NCBI RefSeq assembly: GCF_000756775.1
Contig: NZ_CCSF01000001.1
Span: 62,001 to 126,000, forward strand
Direction: 5' to 3'
From: Pseudomonas saudiphocaensis
GTDB lineage: Bacteria > Pseudomonadota > Gammaproteobacteria > Pseudomonadales > Pseudomonadaceae
Length of the DNA: 64,000 nucleotides
Made by a program: the position numbers and the translations under genes. How positions within the stretch are numbered: the first letter of the stretch is position 1; the number at the start of each line of letters is the position of its first letter. Shown in pieces: positions 17,308 through 29,413 of this stretch. Below the pieces are notes generated by a model. That model did not search any database. It was not told the DNA's origin and was given only the letters and a program-made list of their open reading frames with translations.

Positions 17308-18506
17308 TGCAGCAGCTCCAGAGCTCGGTCCATTGCGCTGAAGAAGCGCTGCAAGTCGCCGCCGTCGTTATACAGCCCAAGCGAAACACGAATGGCACCA
17401 TCGATACCCAGAGTTTTCATTAGCGGCTGGGCGCAGTGGCTGCCGCTGCGCACGGCGATGCCCTGTTCGGTCAACAGATGTGCAAGGTCACCGTGATGAA
17501 CGCCATCTATGGTGAAGCAGGCCAGCGCTATCGTGGGCTTGCCCAAGAGGCGAAGGCCGGAGTAGGCGCTTAGCCCGCTGAGCAACTGGCTGTGCAGTTT
17601 CTGCTCGTGGGCGGCTACGGCTGTGGCGTCCTGCCTGGAGAGATAGTCCAGCGTTGCGCCGAGGCCGATCACGGCGCCAATGGCAGGGGTGCCGGCTTCG
17701 AAACCCAACGGCGCAGCGTGGAACTCCGCGTGCTGGTACTCGGCTATCCGCACCATTTCACCGCCGAACTGCCAGTGCTTAAGCTTGAGCAATGACTCGT
17801 CCCGGCCATAGAGCACGCCGACGCCCTCCGGCCCGTAAAGCTTGTGGCCGGAAAAGACATAGAAGTCGCAGGCCAGTGCCTGCATATCGTGACGGCCATG
17901 CACCACGCCCTGAGCGCCATCGACGATTGTCAGTGCGCCCTGGGTCTTGGCCAGGGAAAGCAATGGCGTCAGCGGCTGCCAGGCGCCGAGAACATTCGAC
18001 AGCTGACTGACGGCAAGCAGGCGGGTGCGTGAACCAATCAACCGGGAGGCTGATTCAAGATCAATCAGGCCATCTTTATCCAGCGGCAAGACGACCAGCT
18101 TCGCCCCCCGGCGCTGTGCCAGCTGCTGCCAGGGCAGCAGATTAGCGTGATGCTCAAGGGCGCTGATGACGATTTCGTCGTCGGGTTGCAGCAGGTGCTC
18201 CAGCCCATATGCCAGCAGATTCAGTGCCTCGGTGGCGCCGTGAGTGAAGAGGATCTCGGTTGGGCTCCGGGCATTAAGCCAGTGCGCCACCTTGAGTCGG
18301 GCATTCTCGAAAGCGCGTGTCGCACGTTCGGCGGCCTGATGTTGGGCGCGGTGCACATTGGCTGTGCCGCTGGTGTAGTAGCCGGTCAGTGATTCGATCA
18401 GTGCCTGAGGCTTTTGCGCGGTTGCCGCGCTATCCAGATAGGTCTGCCCCTGGGCCTCGAGAATGGCCAGGGCAGGGAAGTCGGAACGCCAGGGAGAGCA
18501 GAGCAT
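17304..18506 (-). CDS. csdA: Cysteine desulfurase, SufS/CsdA class
   Basis: This 400-residue PLP enzyme converts cysteine to alanine and a protein-bound persulfide. The PLP lysine is Lys222 in VFSGHKLYGPEGVG. The persulfide cysteine is Cys358 in RSGSHCAQPLM, the class II signature. I chose ATG 18506; a TTG nine codons upstream is open but has no family support. The sulfur acceptor gene overlaps its 3' end. dapD lies upstream on the same strand after about 70 bp. In PAO1 I recall the same neighbourhood (PA3667 next to dapD PA3666). Confidence 0.92.
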   Translation of the reverse strand: MLCSPWRSDFPALAILEAQGQTYLDSAATAQKPQALIESLTGYYTSGTANVHRAQHQAAERATRAFENARLKVAHWLNARSPTEILFTHGATEALNLLAYGLEHLLQPDDEIVISALEHHANLLPWQQLAQRRGAKLVVLPLDKDGLIDLESASRLIGSRTRLLAVSQLSNVLGAWQPLTPLLSLAKTQGALTIVDGAQGVVHGRHDMQALACDFYVFSGHKLYGPEGVGVLYGRDESLLKLKHWQFGGEMVRIAEYQHAEFHAAPLGFEAGTPAIGAVIGLGATLDYLSRQDATAVAAHEQKLHSQLLSGLSAYSGLRLLGKPTIALACFTIDGVHHGDLAHLLTEQGIAVRSGSHCAQPLMKTLGIDGAIRVSLGLYNDGGDLQRFFSAMDRALELLQ

Positions 18507-18576
18507 AGCGTTAAGCCTGAGGCAGAAAGCCAAAAGACCAGGTGTGCTGCTTAATGGCCTGGTCTTTCAGCTGCGA

Positions 18577-19611
18577 TCAGTTGTGCGCGTGCAGCGCCTC
18601 GTTCAGTTCGATGGCGGATTTGTGGGTTTTGCATTCCACCGCGCCGCTCAGGGAGTTTCGACGGAATAACAGGTCGGACTGACCGGCCAGTTCGCGCGCT
18701 TTGACCACCTTGACCAGCTCGCCCTGTTCATCGAGCAGGTTCACCTTGGTGCCGGCGGTAACGTACAGGCCGGACTCCACGGTATTGCGGTCACCCAGCG
18801 GAATGCCGATGCCGGCATTGGCGCCGATCAGGCAGCCCTCGCCAACGGAAATAACGATATTGCCGCCACCGGAGAGCGTGCCCATGGTGGAGCAACCGCC
18901 GCCCAGGTCCGAACCCTTGCCAACGAAGACGCCTGCGGAAACGCGTCCTTCAATCATGCCGGGGCCTTCGGTGCCGGCATTGAAGTTGACGAAACCTTCG
19001 TGCATGACCGTAGTGCCTTCGCCAATATAGGCGCCCAGGCGAATACGTGCAGTGTCGGCGATACGTACGCCGGACGGGACCACGTAGTCGCTCATCTTCG
19101 GGAACTTGTCCACCGAATTGACCGCCAGCAAGTTGCCTTTTAGACGAGCCTCAAGCTGACGCTCGGCCAGCTCGGCAAGATCTACCGCACCCTGGTTGGT
19201 CCAGGCGACATTGGGCAGCAGAGCGAAGATGCCGGAGAGGTTCAGTGCATGAGGCTTGACCAGGCGGTGCGACAGCAGGTGCAGCTTGAGGTAAGCCTCG
19301 GGGGTGGAGGTCGGCTCGCTATCTTCTGCCAGCAGGGTAACCACCAGCGGGCGCTGGCTCTCGGCAAGGCGCGTCAGCAGAGCATGCTGGGCGGCATCCA
19401 GTGACTTGATCGCATCGGCCAGTTGAGCGGCTTGCGTGGTGGTGATGGCGATCGCCTGGTTGCCACCCTGGTAGTTCAGCAGCGGTGCAATGGCTGCGAG
19501 CAGGTCTGCGGCAGGGTGCAGCAGCGGCTGTGCATAGAAGACTTCAAGCCAGCTGCCCTGGCGGTTCTGGGTGCCGACACCGAAGGCGAGGCTGAAAAGC
19601 GAATTGTTCAT
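18577..19611 (-). CDS. dapD: 2,3,4,5-tetrahydropyridine-2,6-dicarboxylate N-succinyltransferase
   Basis: This 344-residue enzyme transfers succinyl from succinyl-CoA to tetrahydrodipicolinate in the diaminopimelate/lysine pathway, feeding peptidoglycan. The N-terminal domain is followed by a left-handed beta-helix of hexapeptide repeats (about residues 180-300), with GVRIADTARIRLGAYIGEGT and EGRVSAGVFVGKGSDLGGG. The length matches the longer pseudomonad/actinobacterial DapD type rather than the 274-residue E. coli one. It lies between an ArsC-like reductase gene and csdA, all on the minus strand. Confidence 0.95.
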   Translation of the reverse strand: MNNSLFSLAFGVGTQNRQGSWLEVFYAQPLLHPAADLLAAIAPLLNYQGGNQAIAITTTQAAQLADAIKSLDAAQHALLTRLAESQRPLVVTLLAEDSEPTSTPEAYLKLHLLSHRLVKPHALNLSGIFALLPNVAWTNQGAVDLAELAERQLEARLKGNLLAVNSVDKFPKMSDYVVPSGVRIADTARIRLGAYIGEGTTVMHEGFVNFNAGTEGPGMIEGRVSAGVFVGKGSDLGGGCSTMGTLSGGGNIVISVGEGCLIGANAGIGIPLGDRNTVESGLYVTAGTKVNLLDEQGELVKVVKARELAGQSDLLFRRNSLSGAVECKTHKSAIELNEALHAHN

Positions 19612-19653
19612 TAGTGATCCTGTTGTCGGGGCGCATGCGCTCGCGGCGTGCGC

Positions 19654-20022
19654 TTAGTTCGTCCCGCTCAGCGCGGCAGCATAAGTATCAGGCTTGAAGC
19701 CGATCAGCGTCCTGTCACCGAGGTCGAGCACCGGGCGTTTGATCATTGACGGTTGGGCCAGCATCAGTTCTATGGCCTTGGCCTGGTCAAGATCGGCCTT
19801 CTGGGACTCGTCGAGCTTGCGGAACGTGGTGCCGGCACGGTTGAGGATGATCTGCCAGCCGTGCTCGTCGCACCAGGCCTGCAGATGAGTACGATCGATG
19901 CCGGCACTCTTGTAGTCGTGAAAGTCGTAATTTAGCCCCTGCTGGTCAAGCCAGGTGCGGGCCTTTTTCATGGTGTCGCAGGCCTTGATGCCATACAGAC
20001 GCAGTTTGTTCTTGTGAGGCAT
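19654..20022 (-). CDS. ArsC/Spx-family reductase (YffB-like)
   Basis: This 122-residue thioredoxin-fold protein has RLYGIKACDTMKKA near its N-terminus with a single active-site Cys15, and a later RPVLDLGDRTLIGF. YffB-type members bind glutathione poorly characterised in function and are not proven arsenate reductases. It precedes dapD by 43 bp on the same strand, the arrangement seen in PAO1 as I recall it. A thiol-disulfide or glutathione-dependent role is inferred. Arsenate reduction is unlikely since no ars genes are near. Confidence 0.85.
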   Translation of the reverse strand: MPHKNKLRLYGIKACDTMKKARTWLDQQGLNYDFHDYKSAGIDRTHLQAWCDEHGWQIILNRAGTTFRKLDESQKADLDQAKAIELMLAQPSMIKRPVLDLGDRTLIGFKPDTYAAALSGTN

Positions 20023-20057
20023 GGAAGAATTTCGCTTTTTACCGTATGGGTGGCGAA

Positions 20058-20399
20058 TTATGGCAGGTTGGCACCCTTGTTGCTACTAAGGTCTAGTGCT
20101 TCAACTATGGTCGTACTGCTGGTGGGGCGAACCAGGCGAAACAGCTCCTCACCTTCACGCAGGAGGATCAAGGTCGGCCAGAGTTTGACTCGAAACGAAC
20201 GACCTAGAGCGCGGCCCGGTCCGTCTTCAATCTTTAAGTGGCGTATATCCCGCTCGGCCATTGCTGCAGCGAGAGGGCCTTGTGCTGCCCGGCAATGGCC
20301 GCACCAGTCAGTGCCAAACTCCAGCAGGGTCAGGCCTGGCAACGTGTCTACCTCAGCGCGCGTAGGTGCATGAGACGCATAGGTTGTTTCGAAAGGCAT
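20058..20399 (-). CDS. Small thioredoxin-like protein
   Basis: This 113-residue protein has a thioredoxin fold with the active site FGTDWCGHC (Cys33, Cys36) and the cis-proline region KLWPTLILLREG. ATG 20399 is chosen because a TTGGAG ribosome site lies 8 bases upstream. The frame is open for 26 more codons but that extension looks non-coding. There is no signal peptide, so it probably acts in the cytoplasm as a thiol-disulfide reductase. It is transcribed away from nqrA and may lead the arsC-like/dapD unit, with a gap of 35 bp. Confidence 0.85.
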   Translation of the reverse strand: MPFETTYASHAPTRAEVDTLPGLTLLEFGTDWCGHCRAAQGPLAAAMAERDIRHLKIEDGPGRALGRSFRVKLWPTLILLREGEELFRLVRPTSSTTIVEALDLSSNKGANLP

Positions 20400-20550
20400 T
20401 TGCCGGGCTCCAAGGGGCGAGACGGCTGTAACGAAGGGGCGGAGTGAATAGAAGCAATCGAGGCACTCCATTAGCACGCCTTATTCCAAGCCGCTATTGC
20501 CCATTTGGCACGGCGCGCTTGTTCTTAGTCAAAATTTGAAAGCACTTGGG

Positions 20551-20580
20551 TGGCCAGTCGCTGTGGGAGGCCCTTATAAT
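20551..20580 (+). promoter_or_regulatory. Predicted sigma-70 promoter of the nqr operon
   Basis: A perfect TATAAT (20575-20580) lies 18 bases after TGGCCA (20551-20556), which matches the -35 consensus at four of six positions. It would start an mRNA with a leader of about 120 nt before nqrA. No other strong -10 is seen in the 309-bp gap back to the thioredoxin gene. Confidence 0.5.
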
Positions 20581-20663
20581 CGCGCAGATTTCTACATTCC
20601 GCGACATAGCGCCGCGCCTTTCAGCTTGATTGGCGTGAATTAAGCCATTGGACTTTTCGCTAG

Positions 20664-22046
<1,383 letters not shown>

Positions 22047-22049
22047 GGC

Positions 22050-23261
22050 ATGGGCATTCGCGCATTCCTCGACAAGATCGAGCACCATTTCGAGAAAGGC
22101 GGCAAGTACGAAAAGTGGTACGCACTGTACGAGGCCGCTGATACATTCCTCTACCGCCCTGGTAGTGTCACCAAAACCACTGCTCACGTGCGTGACGGCA
22201 TCGACCTCAAGCGCATGATGATCACCGTCTGGCTGTGTACCTTTCCGGCGATGTTCTTCGGGATGTGGAACACTGGCTACCAGGCCAACCTGATCTACGC
22301 TCAGAGCCCTGACCTGCTGGCAGCTCAGGAAGGTTGGCGTTTTGCGCTGATCGGCGCGCTGGCCGGCTTCGATCCGGGCAGTCTGTGGGACAACTTCATC
22401 CAGGGTGCGGCCTACTTCCTGCCGATCTACGCGGTGACCTTCATTGTCGGCGGTTTCTGGGAAGTCCTGTTCGCTTCAATCCGCAAGCATGAGGTCAACG
22501 AAGGTTTCTTCGTTACTTCCGTCCTCTTCGCGCTGATCCTGCCGCCAACCATTCCACTGTGGCAGGTTGCGCTGGGCATCAGCTTTGGCGTGGTGATCGG
22601 TAAGGAAATCTTCGGCGGCACCGGCAAGAACTTCCTCAACCCGGCTTTGACCGCACGTGCCTTCCTGTTCTTCGCCTATCCGGCGCAGATGTCTGGCGAC
22701 GCCGTCTGGACTGCGGTCGACGGCTATGCCGGCGCCACCGCTCTGAGCTTGGGCTTTACCGGTGGTATCGAGAATGTCATCGAGGGTGGCATCACCTGGA
22801 TGGACGCTTTCATCGGCACCATTCATGGCTCGATCGGAGAAACCAGCGCACTGGCCATCTTCATTGGCGGCGCCGTGCTGCTGCTGACCAAGATCGCCTC
22901 CTGGCGCATCGTCTCCGGCGTGATGATCGGCATGATCGGCCTGAGCCTGCTGTTCAACCTGATCGGTTCCGATACCAACCCATTGTTCGGCATGCCCTGG
23001 TACTGGCACATGGTGGTGGGCGGATTCGCCTTCGGCATGATCTTCATGGCTACCGACCCGGTGTCGGCGTCCATGACCAACACCGGCAAGTGGGTGTTCG
23101 GCATCCTGATCGGCGTCATGGTTGTGCTGATTCGGGTGGTCAACCCGGCCTTCCCGGAAGGCATGATGCTGGCCATTCTGTTTGCCAACCTATGTGCGCC
23201 GCTGATCGACCACTTCGTTATTAAGGCCAATATCAAGCGGAGGCTGGCACGTAATGTCTAG
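22050..23261 (+). CDS. nqrB: NADH:quinone reductase subunit B (covalent FMN, membrane)
   Basis: This 403-residue integral membrane subunit carries one covalent FMN. The flavinylated threonine is Thr230 in [11 protein letters not shown]. The multi-helix core continues to the C-terminal [12 protein letters not shown]. NqrB is central to the cation path and quinone binding. The P. aeruginosa enzyme has been reported to pump protons rather than sodium, so the cation used here should not be assumed. It overlaps nqrC by 8 bp. Confidence 0.97.
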   Translation: MGIRAFLDKIEHHFEKGGKYEKWYALYEAADTFLYRPGSVTKTTAHVRDGIDLKRMMITVWLCTFPAMFFGMWNTGYQANLIYAQSPDLLAAQEGWRFALIGALAGFDPGSLWDNFIQGAAYFLPIYAVTFIVGGFWEVLFASIRKHEVNEGFFVTSVLFALILPPTIPLWQVALGISFGVVIGKEIFGGTGKNFLNPALTARAFLFFAYPAQMSGDAVWTAVDGYAGATALSLGFTGGIENVIEGGITWMDAFIGTIHGSIGETSALAIFIGGAVLLLTKIASWRIVSGVMIGMIGLSLLFNLIGSDTNPLFGMPWYWHMVVGGFAFGMIFMATDPVSASMTNTGKWVFGILIGVMVVLIRVVNPAFPEGMMLAILFANLCAPLIDHFVIKANIKRRLARNV

Positions 23262-24045
23262 TCAGAAAGAATCCACCGTTCGCACGCTGACGGTAGCCCT
23301 GCTGGTCTGCCTGGTGTGCTCCATCTTCGTGGCAGGTGCCGCGGTGGCACTGCGTCCGACCCAGGAAGAAAACCGTCTGCTGGACAAGCAGCGCAGCATT
23401 CTCGCGATCGCCGGTCTGGGAGAGCCGGGTATGTCCGGCAATCAGGTCAAGTCGCTGTTCGATGAGCGTATTGTGGCGCGCCTGGTCGACCTGGAAACCG
23501 GCCGGTTCAGCGACGAGTTCGATGCGCGTACCTTTGATCCGCTGGCCGCTGCGAAGGATCCGGAATTGTCCAAGCCGTTGCCTGGCAGCCAAGATATTGC
23601 CTCGATCAAGCGTCGCGAGCGTTTCAGCACCGTTTATATCGTTGAAGGCGAGGGCGGCGAAATCGAAACGCTGATTCTGCCTGTCCGCGGCTACGGTTTG
23701 TGGTCAACCCTTTATGGCTTCATGGCGGTGGAGGGTGATCTGGATACCGTTGCAGGTTTCGGCTTCTACCAGCACGGTGAGACTCCCGGCCTCGGGGGGG
23801 AGATCGACAATCCGAAGTGGCGCGGCCTGTGGCCGGGTAAAGAACTGTTCGACGACAGCAACAAGTTGGCGGTACAGATCGTCAAGGGCAACGTCGATCC
23901 GCAAAGCCCGAGAGCTCAGCACCAGGTCGATGGTCTGGCCGGTGCAACCCTCACCACTAACGGCGTCAACAATCTGCTGCATTTCTGGTTGGGTGAGAAC
24001 GGCTTCGGCACCTTCATCGCCAATCTGCGCACAGGGGAGGCATAA
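23254..24045 (+). CDS. nqrC: NADH:quinone reductase subunit C (covalent FMN, periplasmic)
   Basis: This 263-residue protein has one N-terminal membrane helix (about 12-34) and a periplasmic FMN domain. The flavinylation motif is [12 protein letters not shown], with Thr232 as the phosphoester site that the neighbouring ApbE would modify. A run of seven G lies at 23794-23800, coding part of GLGGEIDN. The start ATG is inside the end of nqrB and the stop is 2 bp before nqrD. Confidence 0.97.
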   Translation: MSSQKESTVRTLTVALLVCLVCSIFVAGAAVALRPTQEENRLLDKQRSILAIAGLGEPGMSGNQVKSLFDERIVARLVDLETGRFSDEFDARTFDPLAAAKDPELSKPLPGSQDIASIKRRERFSTVYIVEGEGGEIETLILPVRGYGLWSTLYGFMAVEGDLDTVAGFGFYQHGETPGLGGEIDNPKWRGLWPGKELFDDSNKLAVQIVKGNVDPQSPRAQHQVDGLAGATLTTNGVNNLLHFWLGENGFGTFIANLRTGEA

Positions 24046-24047
24046 GC

Positions 24048-24715
24048 ATGTCGCAACCCACTATCAAACAAGTTCTGTTTGACCCACTTTTCAATAACAA
24101 CCCTATCGGGCTGCAGATTCTCGGAATCTGTTCGGCGCTGGCGGTTACCTCCAACCTGAATACTGCCTTGGTGATGTCGGTAGCATTGACCTTGGTTACG
24201 GGTTTTTCAAACCTGTTCATCTCGATAATCCGCAGCCAGATCCCGAGCTCGATCCGCATGATCGTGCAAATGGTGATCATCGCTTCGCTGGTTATCCTGG
24301 TTGACCAGGTGCTCAAAGCCTTCGCCTACTCGCTGTCCAAGCAGCTTTCGGTATTCGTCGGACTGATCATCACCAACTGCATCGTGATGGGCCGCGCTGA
24401 AGCCTTCGCCATGCAGAATCCACCCATGCTGTCGTTCTTCGATGGTATCGGTAATGGTCTGGGTTACAGTGTCATGCTGATCGCGCTTGGCTTCATCCGC
24501 GAGCTATTCGGCGCCGGCAAGCTGATGGGCTATACCGTCCTGCCAGCAGTCAACGATGGTGGCTGGTACCTGCCCAACGGCATGATGCTGCTTCCGCCTT
24601 CCGCATTCTTCCTTATCGGCCTGTTCATCTGGGCCATTCGTGTCTGGAAGAAGGACCAGATTGAGCAGCCATCCTTCAAGATGGCACCGCAGGTCTCGAA
24701 CAAGGAGGCTTACTA

Positions 24716-24716
<1 letters not shown>
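24048..24716 (+). CDS. nqrD: NADH:quinone reductase subunit D
   Basis: This 222-residue integral membrane protein with six predicted helices is homologous to RnfE and to its partner NqrE. Together NqrD and NqrE form an inverted-repeat pair enclosing an iron centre in the membrane. A conserved cysteine appears in [16 protein letters not shown], the motif that ligates the intramembrane iron-sulfur centre. It is followed directly by nqrE (1-bp overlap). Confidence 0.97.
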
Positions 24717-25324
<608 letters not shown>

Positions 25325-25339
25325 GGACGGGATGAACAG

Positions 25340-26563
25340 ATGAGTTACGAAATTTTCCTTGCCATCGGCATGTTCACCGCCATCGTGCTTGCGCTGGTGG
25401 TGATCATTCTGGCGGCACGCGCGAAGCTGGTTTCCAGTGGCGATGTCACTATCGAGATCAATGGCGAGCGCAACATTACCGTACCGGCCGGCGGCAAACT
25501 GCTGCAGACCCTTGCGGCCAACAACATCTTCCTCTCGTCCGCCTGTGGCGGCGGCGGCACCTGTGCGCAGTGCAAGTGCATCATCAAGAGCGGTGGCGGC
25601 GAAATGCTGCCCACCGAGGAATCGCACTTCACTCGTCGCGAGGCGGGGGAGGGCTGGCGTCTATCCTGCCAGGCTCCAGTCAAGGCAGACATGAAGATCG
25701 AGGTGCCGGAAGAAGTTTTCGGTGTGAAGAAGTGGGAATGCACGGTGGAGTCCAACCCCAACGTGGCCACCTTCATCAAGGAGTTGACGCTTAAATTGCC
25801 GGAAGGCGAAAACGTCGACTTCCGTGCCGGTGGCTACGTCCAGCTGGAGTGTCCGCCGCATGTGGTCCATTACAAGGACTTCGACATCGAGGAAAAATAT
25901 CGCGGCGACTGGGACAAGTTCAACCAGTGGAAGTACGTATCCAAGGTCGACGAGACCGTGGTTCGTGCCTACTCCATGGCCAACTACCCGGAAGAGAAGG
26001 GCATCGTTAAGTTCAACATCCGTATCGCTTCACCGCCGCCAGGTCAGGATCACCTGCCGCCGGGCCAGATGTCGTCCTGGGTGTTCAGCCTCAAGCCGGG
26101 CGACAAGGTCACCGTCTACGGGCCCTTCGGTGAATTCTTCGCCAAGGACACCGATGCCGAGATGGTTTTCGTTGGTGGTGGTGCCGGTATGGCGCCGATG
26201 CGCTCGCACATCTTCGACCAGCTCAAGCGCCTGAAATCCAAGCGCAAGATAAGCTTCTGGTACGGCGCGCGCTCCATGCGTGAAGCCTTCTATGTCGATC
26301 AGTACGATCAGCTGCAGGCCGAGAACGAGAACTTCGAGTGGCACCTGGCATTGTCAGATCCCCAGCCTGAAGATAACTGGGACGGTCCGACCGGGTTCAT
26401 TCATAACGTGCTGTACGAGAACTATCTCAAGGATCATCCGGCTCCGGAGGATTGCGAGTTCTACATGTGCGGCCCGCCGATGATGAACGCTTCGGTGATC
26501 AAGATGCTCACCGATCTCGGGGTCGAACCGGAGAATATCCTGCTCGACGACTTCGGCGGTTAG
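25340..26563 (+). CDS. nqrF: NADH:quinone reductase subunit F (NADH, FAD and 2Fe-2S)
   Basis: This 407-residue electron-input subunit has an N-terminal membrane anchor (about 4-24) and a ferredoxin-like 2Fe-2S domain with Cys69, Cys75, Cys78 and Cys110. A ferredoxin-NADP reductase-like FAD domain (RAYSMANYP) and an NADH domain ([20 protein letters not shown]) follow. It oxidises NADH on the cytoplasmic side and starts the electron chain of the complex. apbE begins 1 bp after its stop. Confidence 0.98.
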   Translation: MSYEIFLAIGMFTAIVLALVVIILAARAKLVSSGDVTIEINGERNITVPAGGKLLQTLAANNIFLSSACGGGGTCAQCKCIIKSGGGEMLPTEESHFTRREAGEGWRLSCQAPVKADMKIEVPEEVFGVKKWECTVESNPNVATFIKELTLKLPEGENVDFRAGGYVQLECPPHVVHYKDFDIEEKYRGDWDKFNQWKYVSKVDETVVRAYSMANYPEEKGIVKFNIRIASPPPGQDHLPPGQMSSWVFSLKPGDKVTVYGPFGEFFAKDTDAEMVFVGGGAGMAPMRSHIFDQLKRLKSKRKISFWYGARSMREAFYVDQYDQLQAENENFEWHLALSDPQPEDNWDGPTGFIHNVLYENYLKDHPAPEDCEFYMCGPPMMNASVIKMLTDLGVEPENILLDDFGG

Positions 26564-26564
26564 G

Positions 26565-27617
26565 ATGACAAGGACGCTACATCAGTTCCTCAGCGTCACC
26601 GCTTTATTGAAGCCTGTCACGGCTGTCGCTCTGGCGACAGCTCTGGCAGGCTGCCTGTTTCAGGAGCGGGTGGAAGAGTTGTCCGGCCCGACCATGGGCA
26701 GCACCTATTCAGTGAAGTACGTGGCGGCTAGCGATGCGGCTCCGAAGAAGCAGTTGCTGGTCGAAATCGAGTCGCTTCTTGAGCGGTTTGACCGGCAGCT
26801 GTCGACTTACCGTGCCGATTCGGATATCTCAGTTTTCAATGCCTTGCCCGCTGGTCAGTGCATGCCTATGCCCGACTCGGCACGCGAGCTGGTGCTGGCT
26901 GGACAGCAATTGTCGCAGGAAAGCGACGGTGCTCTGGATCTCACTATTGGTCCGCTACTCGACCTCTGGGGCTTCGGTCCACAGGGGCGACGGGAGCAAA
27001 TGCCTTCGGCCGAGGAAGTCGCCAAGGTGCGGCAGTCTGTTGGTCATCAGCATGTGCGGGTCGAAGATGAGCAGCTGTGCAAGGATGCGGCCGTCCAGAT
27101 TGATTTCAACAGCATCGCCGCGGGCTATGCAGTGGATCTGGTCGCGCAGCGGCTTGAAGCGCTAGGGGTAGAAAGCTATCTGGTGGAAATCACCGGAGAG
27201 CTCAAGGCAAAGGGACGTAAGCCAGGTGACGAACCTTGGCGCATTGCCATCGAGGCGCCTCGGGTCAATGAGCGTGTGGCTCAGCAGGTGCTGGAGCTCG
27301 ATGGTTACGGGGTTTCTACTTCAGGCGACTACCGAAATTATTTCGAGCGCGACGGCAGGCGTTACTCGCACACGCTGGACCCAGCGACCGGTACGCCCAT
27401 TGAACATTCGCTGGCCGCAGTTACGGTTGTTGATCCGTCGACATTACGTGCCGATGGGTTGTCTACTTTGTTAATGGTGCTCGGTCCGGAGCGCGGACAG
27501 GCGTTTGCTGCCGAGCATGGTATTGCAGCGCTCTTTGTGGTTCATGAAGAGCAGGAATTCGTCACTACAAGCACTGCAGCTTTTGACGAGCTGTTCGGTG
27601 CGGGAGTAGAGCAATGA
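26565..27617 (+). CDS. apbE: FAD:protein FMN transferase (ApbE), lipoprotein
   Basis: This 350-residue protein has a signal peptide ending in the lipobox LAGC (Cys30), so it is a lipoprotein facing the periplasm. ApbE uses FAD to attach FMN to threonines in the S/T-G-A-T motifs of NqrB and NqrC, both encoded upstream. Family motifs GPTMGSTYSV, TIGPLLDLWGFG and VSTSGDYRNYF are present. It is part of the nqr operon and overlaps nqrM by 4 bp. Confidence 0.96.
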   Translation: MTRTLHQFLSVTALLKPVTAVALATALAGCLFQERVEELSGPTMGSTYSVKYVAASDAAPKKQLLVEIESLLERFDRQLSTYRADSDISVFNALPAGQCMPMPDSARELVLAGQQLSQESDGALDLTIGPLLDLWGFGPQGRREQMPSAEEVAKVRQSVGHQHVRVEDEQLCKDAAVQIDFNSIAAGYAVDLVAQRLEALGVESYLVEITGELKAKGRKPGDEPWRIAIEAPRVNERVAQQVLELDGYGVSTSGDYRNYFERDGRRYSHTLDPATGTPIEHSLAAVTVVDPSTLRADGLSTLLMVLGPERGQAFAAEHGIAALFVVHEEQEFVTTSTAAFDELFGAGVEQ

Positions 27618-27838
27618 TTTGGTTGGCTGCTTTTCTTGTCATGCTGCTGGTGGTATTCGGCATGTCTATCGGAGTCATCATGGGGCGTAAGCCCATCGCG
27701 GGCTCTTGCGGTGGTATTGCCAATCTGGGGATCGAAAAGGAATGCTCGATCTGTGGCGGCAGTCGTGAGAAATGTGAAGAGGTGAACGCCGGCAAGGATG
27801 AGCGTGCCGCTCTTGCCTACGATGCGACCAAGAACTGA
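27614..27838 (+). CDS. nqrM: NQR maturation protein NqrM
   Basis: This 74-residue protein has an N-terminal membrane helix (about 3-23) and four cysteines, Cys32, Cys44, Cys47 and Cys54, in SCGG...CSICGG...C. NqrM is needed to assemble the NQR complex and probably delivers iron to the NqrD/NqrE centre. The four-cysteine pattern and its place after apbE are typical. The ATG overlaps the apbE stop. Confidence 0.93.
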   Translation: MIWLAAFLVMLLVVFGMSIGVIMGRKPIAGSCGGIANLGIEKECSICGGSREKCEEVNAGKDERAALAYDATKN

Positions 27839-27905
27839 CGGCGGCAGGTCCAAAGTAAAGCTTGTTTAAGCGGTAGTGTTTGCTGCCGCGTGTCCAGGGG
27901 GGTAT

Positions 27906-29300
27906 ATGGCTGTCTACAACTACGATGTGGTAATTCTGGGTTCAGGTCCCGCAGGCGAAGGCGCCGCAATGAATGCGGTCAAGGCCGGACGCAAGGTGGC
28001 CGTGGTGGATAGCCGGCCGAAAGTAGGCGGCAACTCGACCCACCTGGGCACCATTCCGTCGAAGGCACTGCGCCACTCGGTGCGGCAGATCATGCAGTAC
28101 AACAACAACCCGCTGTTCCGCCAGATTGGCGAGCCGCGCTGGTTCTCCTTCCCTGATGTGCTGAAAAGTGCCGAAGACGTGATCGAAAAACAGGTCACCT
28201 CACGCACCGGCTATTACGCTCGCAACCGCATCGACATCTTTTTCGGTGTGGCCAGCTTCTCCGATGAGCAATCGGTCGAAGTAGTCAGCGCCAACGGCAT
28301 GGTCGAGCGTCTGGTGGCTACCCAATTCATCATCGCCACAGGTTCGCGTCCCTATCGCCCAGCCGACATCGATTTCTCGCATTCGCGCATCTACGACAGC
28401 GACACCATCCTGACCCTGAGCCACACGCCCCGTCGCCTGATCATTTACGGAGCCGGTGTGATTGGTTGTGAATACGCGTCGATTTTCAGCGGTCTGGGTG
28501 TGTTGGTCGACCTGATCGATAACCGCGACCAGTTGCTCAGCTTCCTGGATGATGAGATTTCCGACGCTCTCAGTTATCACCTGCGCAGCAATAACGTGTT
28601 GGTGCGGCACAACGAGGAATACGAGCGCGTAGAAGGGCTGGACAACGGAGTGATCCTGCACCTGAAGTCTGGCAAGAAGATCAAGGCCGACGCTTTCCTC
28701 TGGTGCAATGGCCGCACGGGCAACACGGACCGGCTGGGGCTGGAGAACATCGGCCTGAAGGTTAACAGCCGCGGCCAGATCCACGTCGATGAGTATTACC
28801 GCACCGATGTTGGCAACATCTACGCAGCTGGTGACGTCATCGGTTGGCCGTCACTGGCCAGTGCCGCCTATGACCAGGGGCGCTCTGCTGCGGGCAGCAT
28901 CGTTGACAACGACAGCTGGCGTTTTGTTGATGATGTACCTACCGGCATTTACACAATTCCCGAGATCAGCTCCATCGGGAAGACCGAGCGCGAACTGACC
29001 CAGGCCAAAGTACCGTATGAAGTGGGCAAGGCCTTCTTCAAGGGCATGGCGCGTGCGCAGATTTCGTCGGAAAAGACCGGCATGCTGAAGATCCTCTTCC
29101 ATCGTGAGACCCTGCAAGTGCTTGGCGTGCACTGCTTCGGCTATCAGGCATCGGAGATCGTGCATATCGGCCAGGCAATCATGAACCAGCCGGGCGAAGC
29201 CAATACCATCAAATACTTCATCAACACCACCTTCAACTATCCGACCATGGCGGAAGCCTATCGGGTGGCGGCGTTCGACGGGCTCAATCGGCTTTTTTGA
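27906..29300 (+). CDS. sthA: Soluble pyridine nucleotide transhydrogenase
   Basis: This 464-residue flavoprotein transfers hydride between NADPH and NAD+. The FAD motif is [14 protein letters not shown] near the N-terminus, and the NAD(P) motif [11 protein letters not shown] lies near 180. The redox cysteines of related disulfide reductases are absent: the region reads [11 protein letters not shown], as expected for SthA. ATG 27906 follows an AGGGGGG ribosome site; ten extra upstream codons are unlikely. It lies 67 bp after nqrM, so it may be read through from the nqr operon or have its own promoter. Confidence 0.96.
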   Translation: MAVYNYDVVILGSGPAGEGAAMNAVKAGRKVAVVDSRPKVGGNSTHLGTIPSKALRHSVRQIMQYNNNPLFRQIGEPRWFSFPDVLKSAEDVIEKQVTSRTGYYARNRIDIFFGVASFSDEQSVEVVSANGMVERLVATQFIIATGSRPYRPADIDFSHSRIYDSDTILTLSHTPRRLIIYGAGVIGCEYASIFSGLGVLVDLIDNRDQLLSFLDDEISDALSYHLRSNNVLVRHNEEYERVEGLDNGVILHLKSGKKIKADAFLWCNGRTGNTDRLGLENIGLKVNSRGQIHVDEYYRTDVGNIYAAGDVIGWPSLASAAYDQGRSAAGSIVDNDSWRFVDDVPTGIYTIPEISSIGKTERELTQAKVPYEVGKAFFKGMARAQISSEKTGMLKILFHRETLQVLGVHCFGYQASEIVHIGQAIMNQPGEANTIKYFINTTFNYPTMAEAYRVAAFDGLNRLF

Positions 29301-29304
29301 GCGG

Positions 29305-29333
29305 CTCCGACCTGTGGCCTGAGGCGGTCGGAG
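29305..29333 (+). terminator. Hairpin downstream of sthA
   Basis: CTCCGACC (29305-29312) and GGTCGGAG (29326-29333) form a perfect 8-bp stem around a 13-base loop, just after the sthA stop. There is no T-run following, so it may protect the 3' end or act in a Rho-linked terminator. Confidence 0.45.
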
Positions 29334-29389
29334 AAGACACCCGAAACTGGCGCTGGCCGAATCGGGAGGGCTTCTGATCAGGCAGGAGT

Positions 29390-29413
29390 AGCTGAAGCCC
29401 CGGGCTTCCAGCT
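29390..29413 (-). terminator. Hairpin at the end of the glycerophosphodiesterase gene
   Basis: AGCTG-AAGCCC (29390-29400) pairs with GGGCTTCCAGCT (29402-29413) with a single bulge and almost no loop. It abuts the stop codon of the minus-strand gene and resembles Pseudomonas extragenic palindromes of the GGCTTCAGC type. No U-tract follows. Confidence 0.4.

Noticed and set aside
19654-20022. Arsenate reductase annotation for the ArsC-like protein
   Set aside because: Only one active-site cysteine and no arsenic-resistance genes nearby; YffB/Spx-like call preferred.
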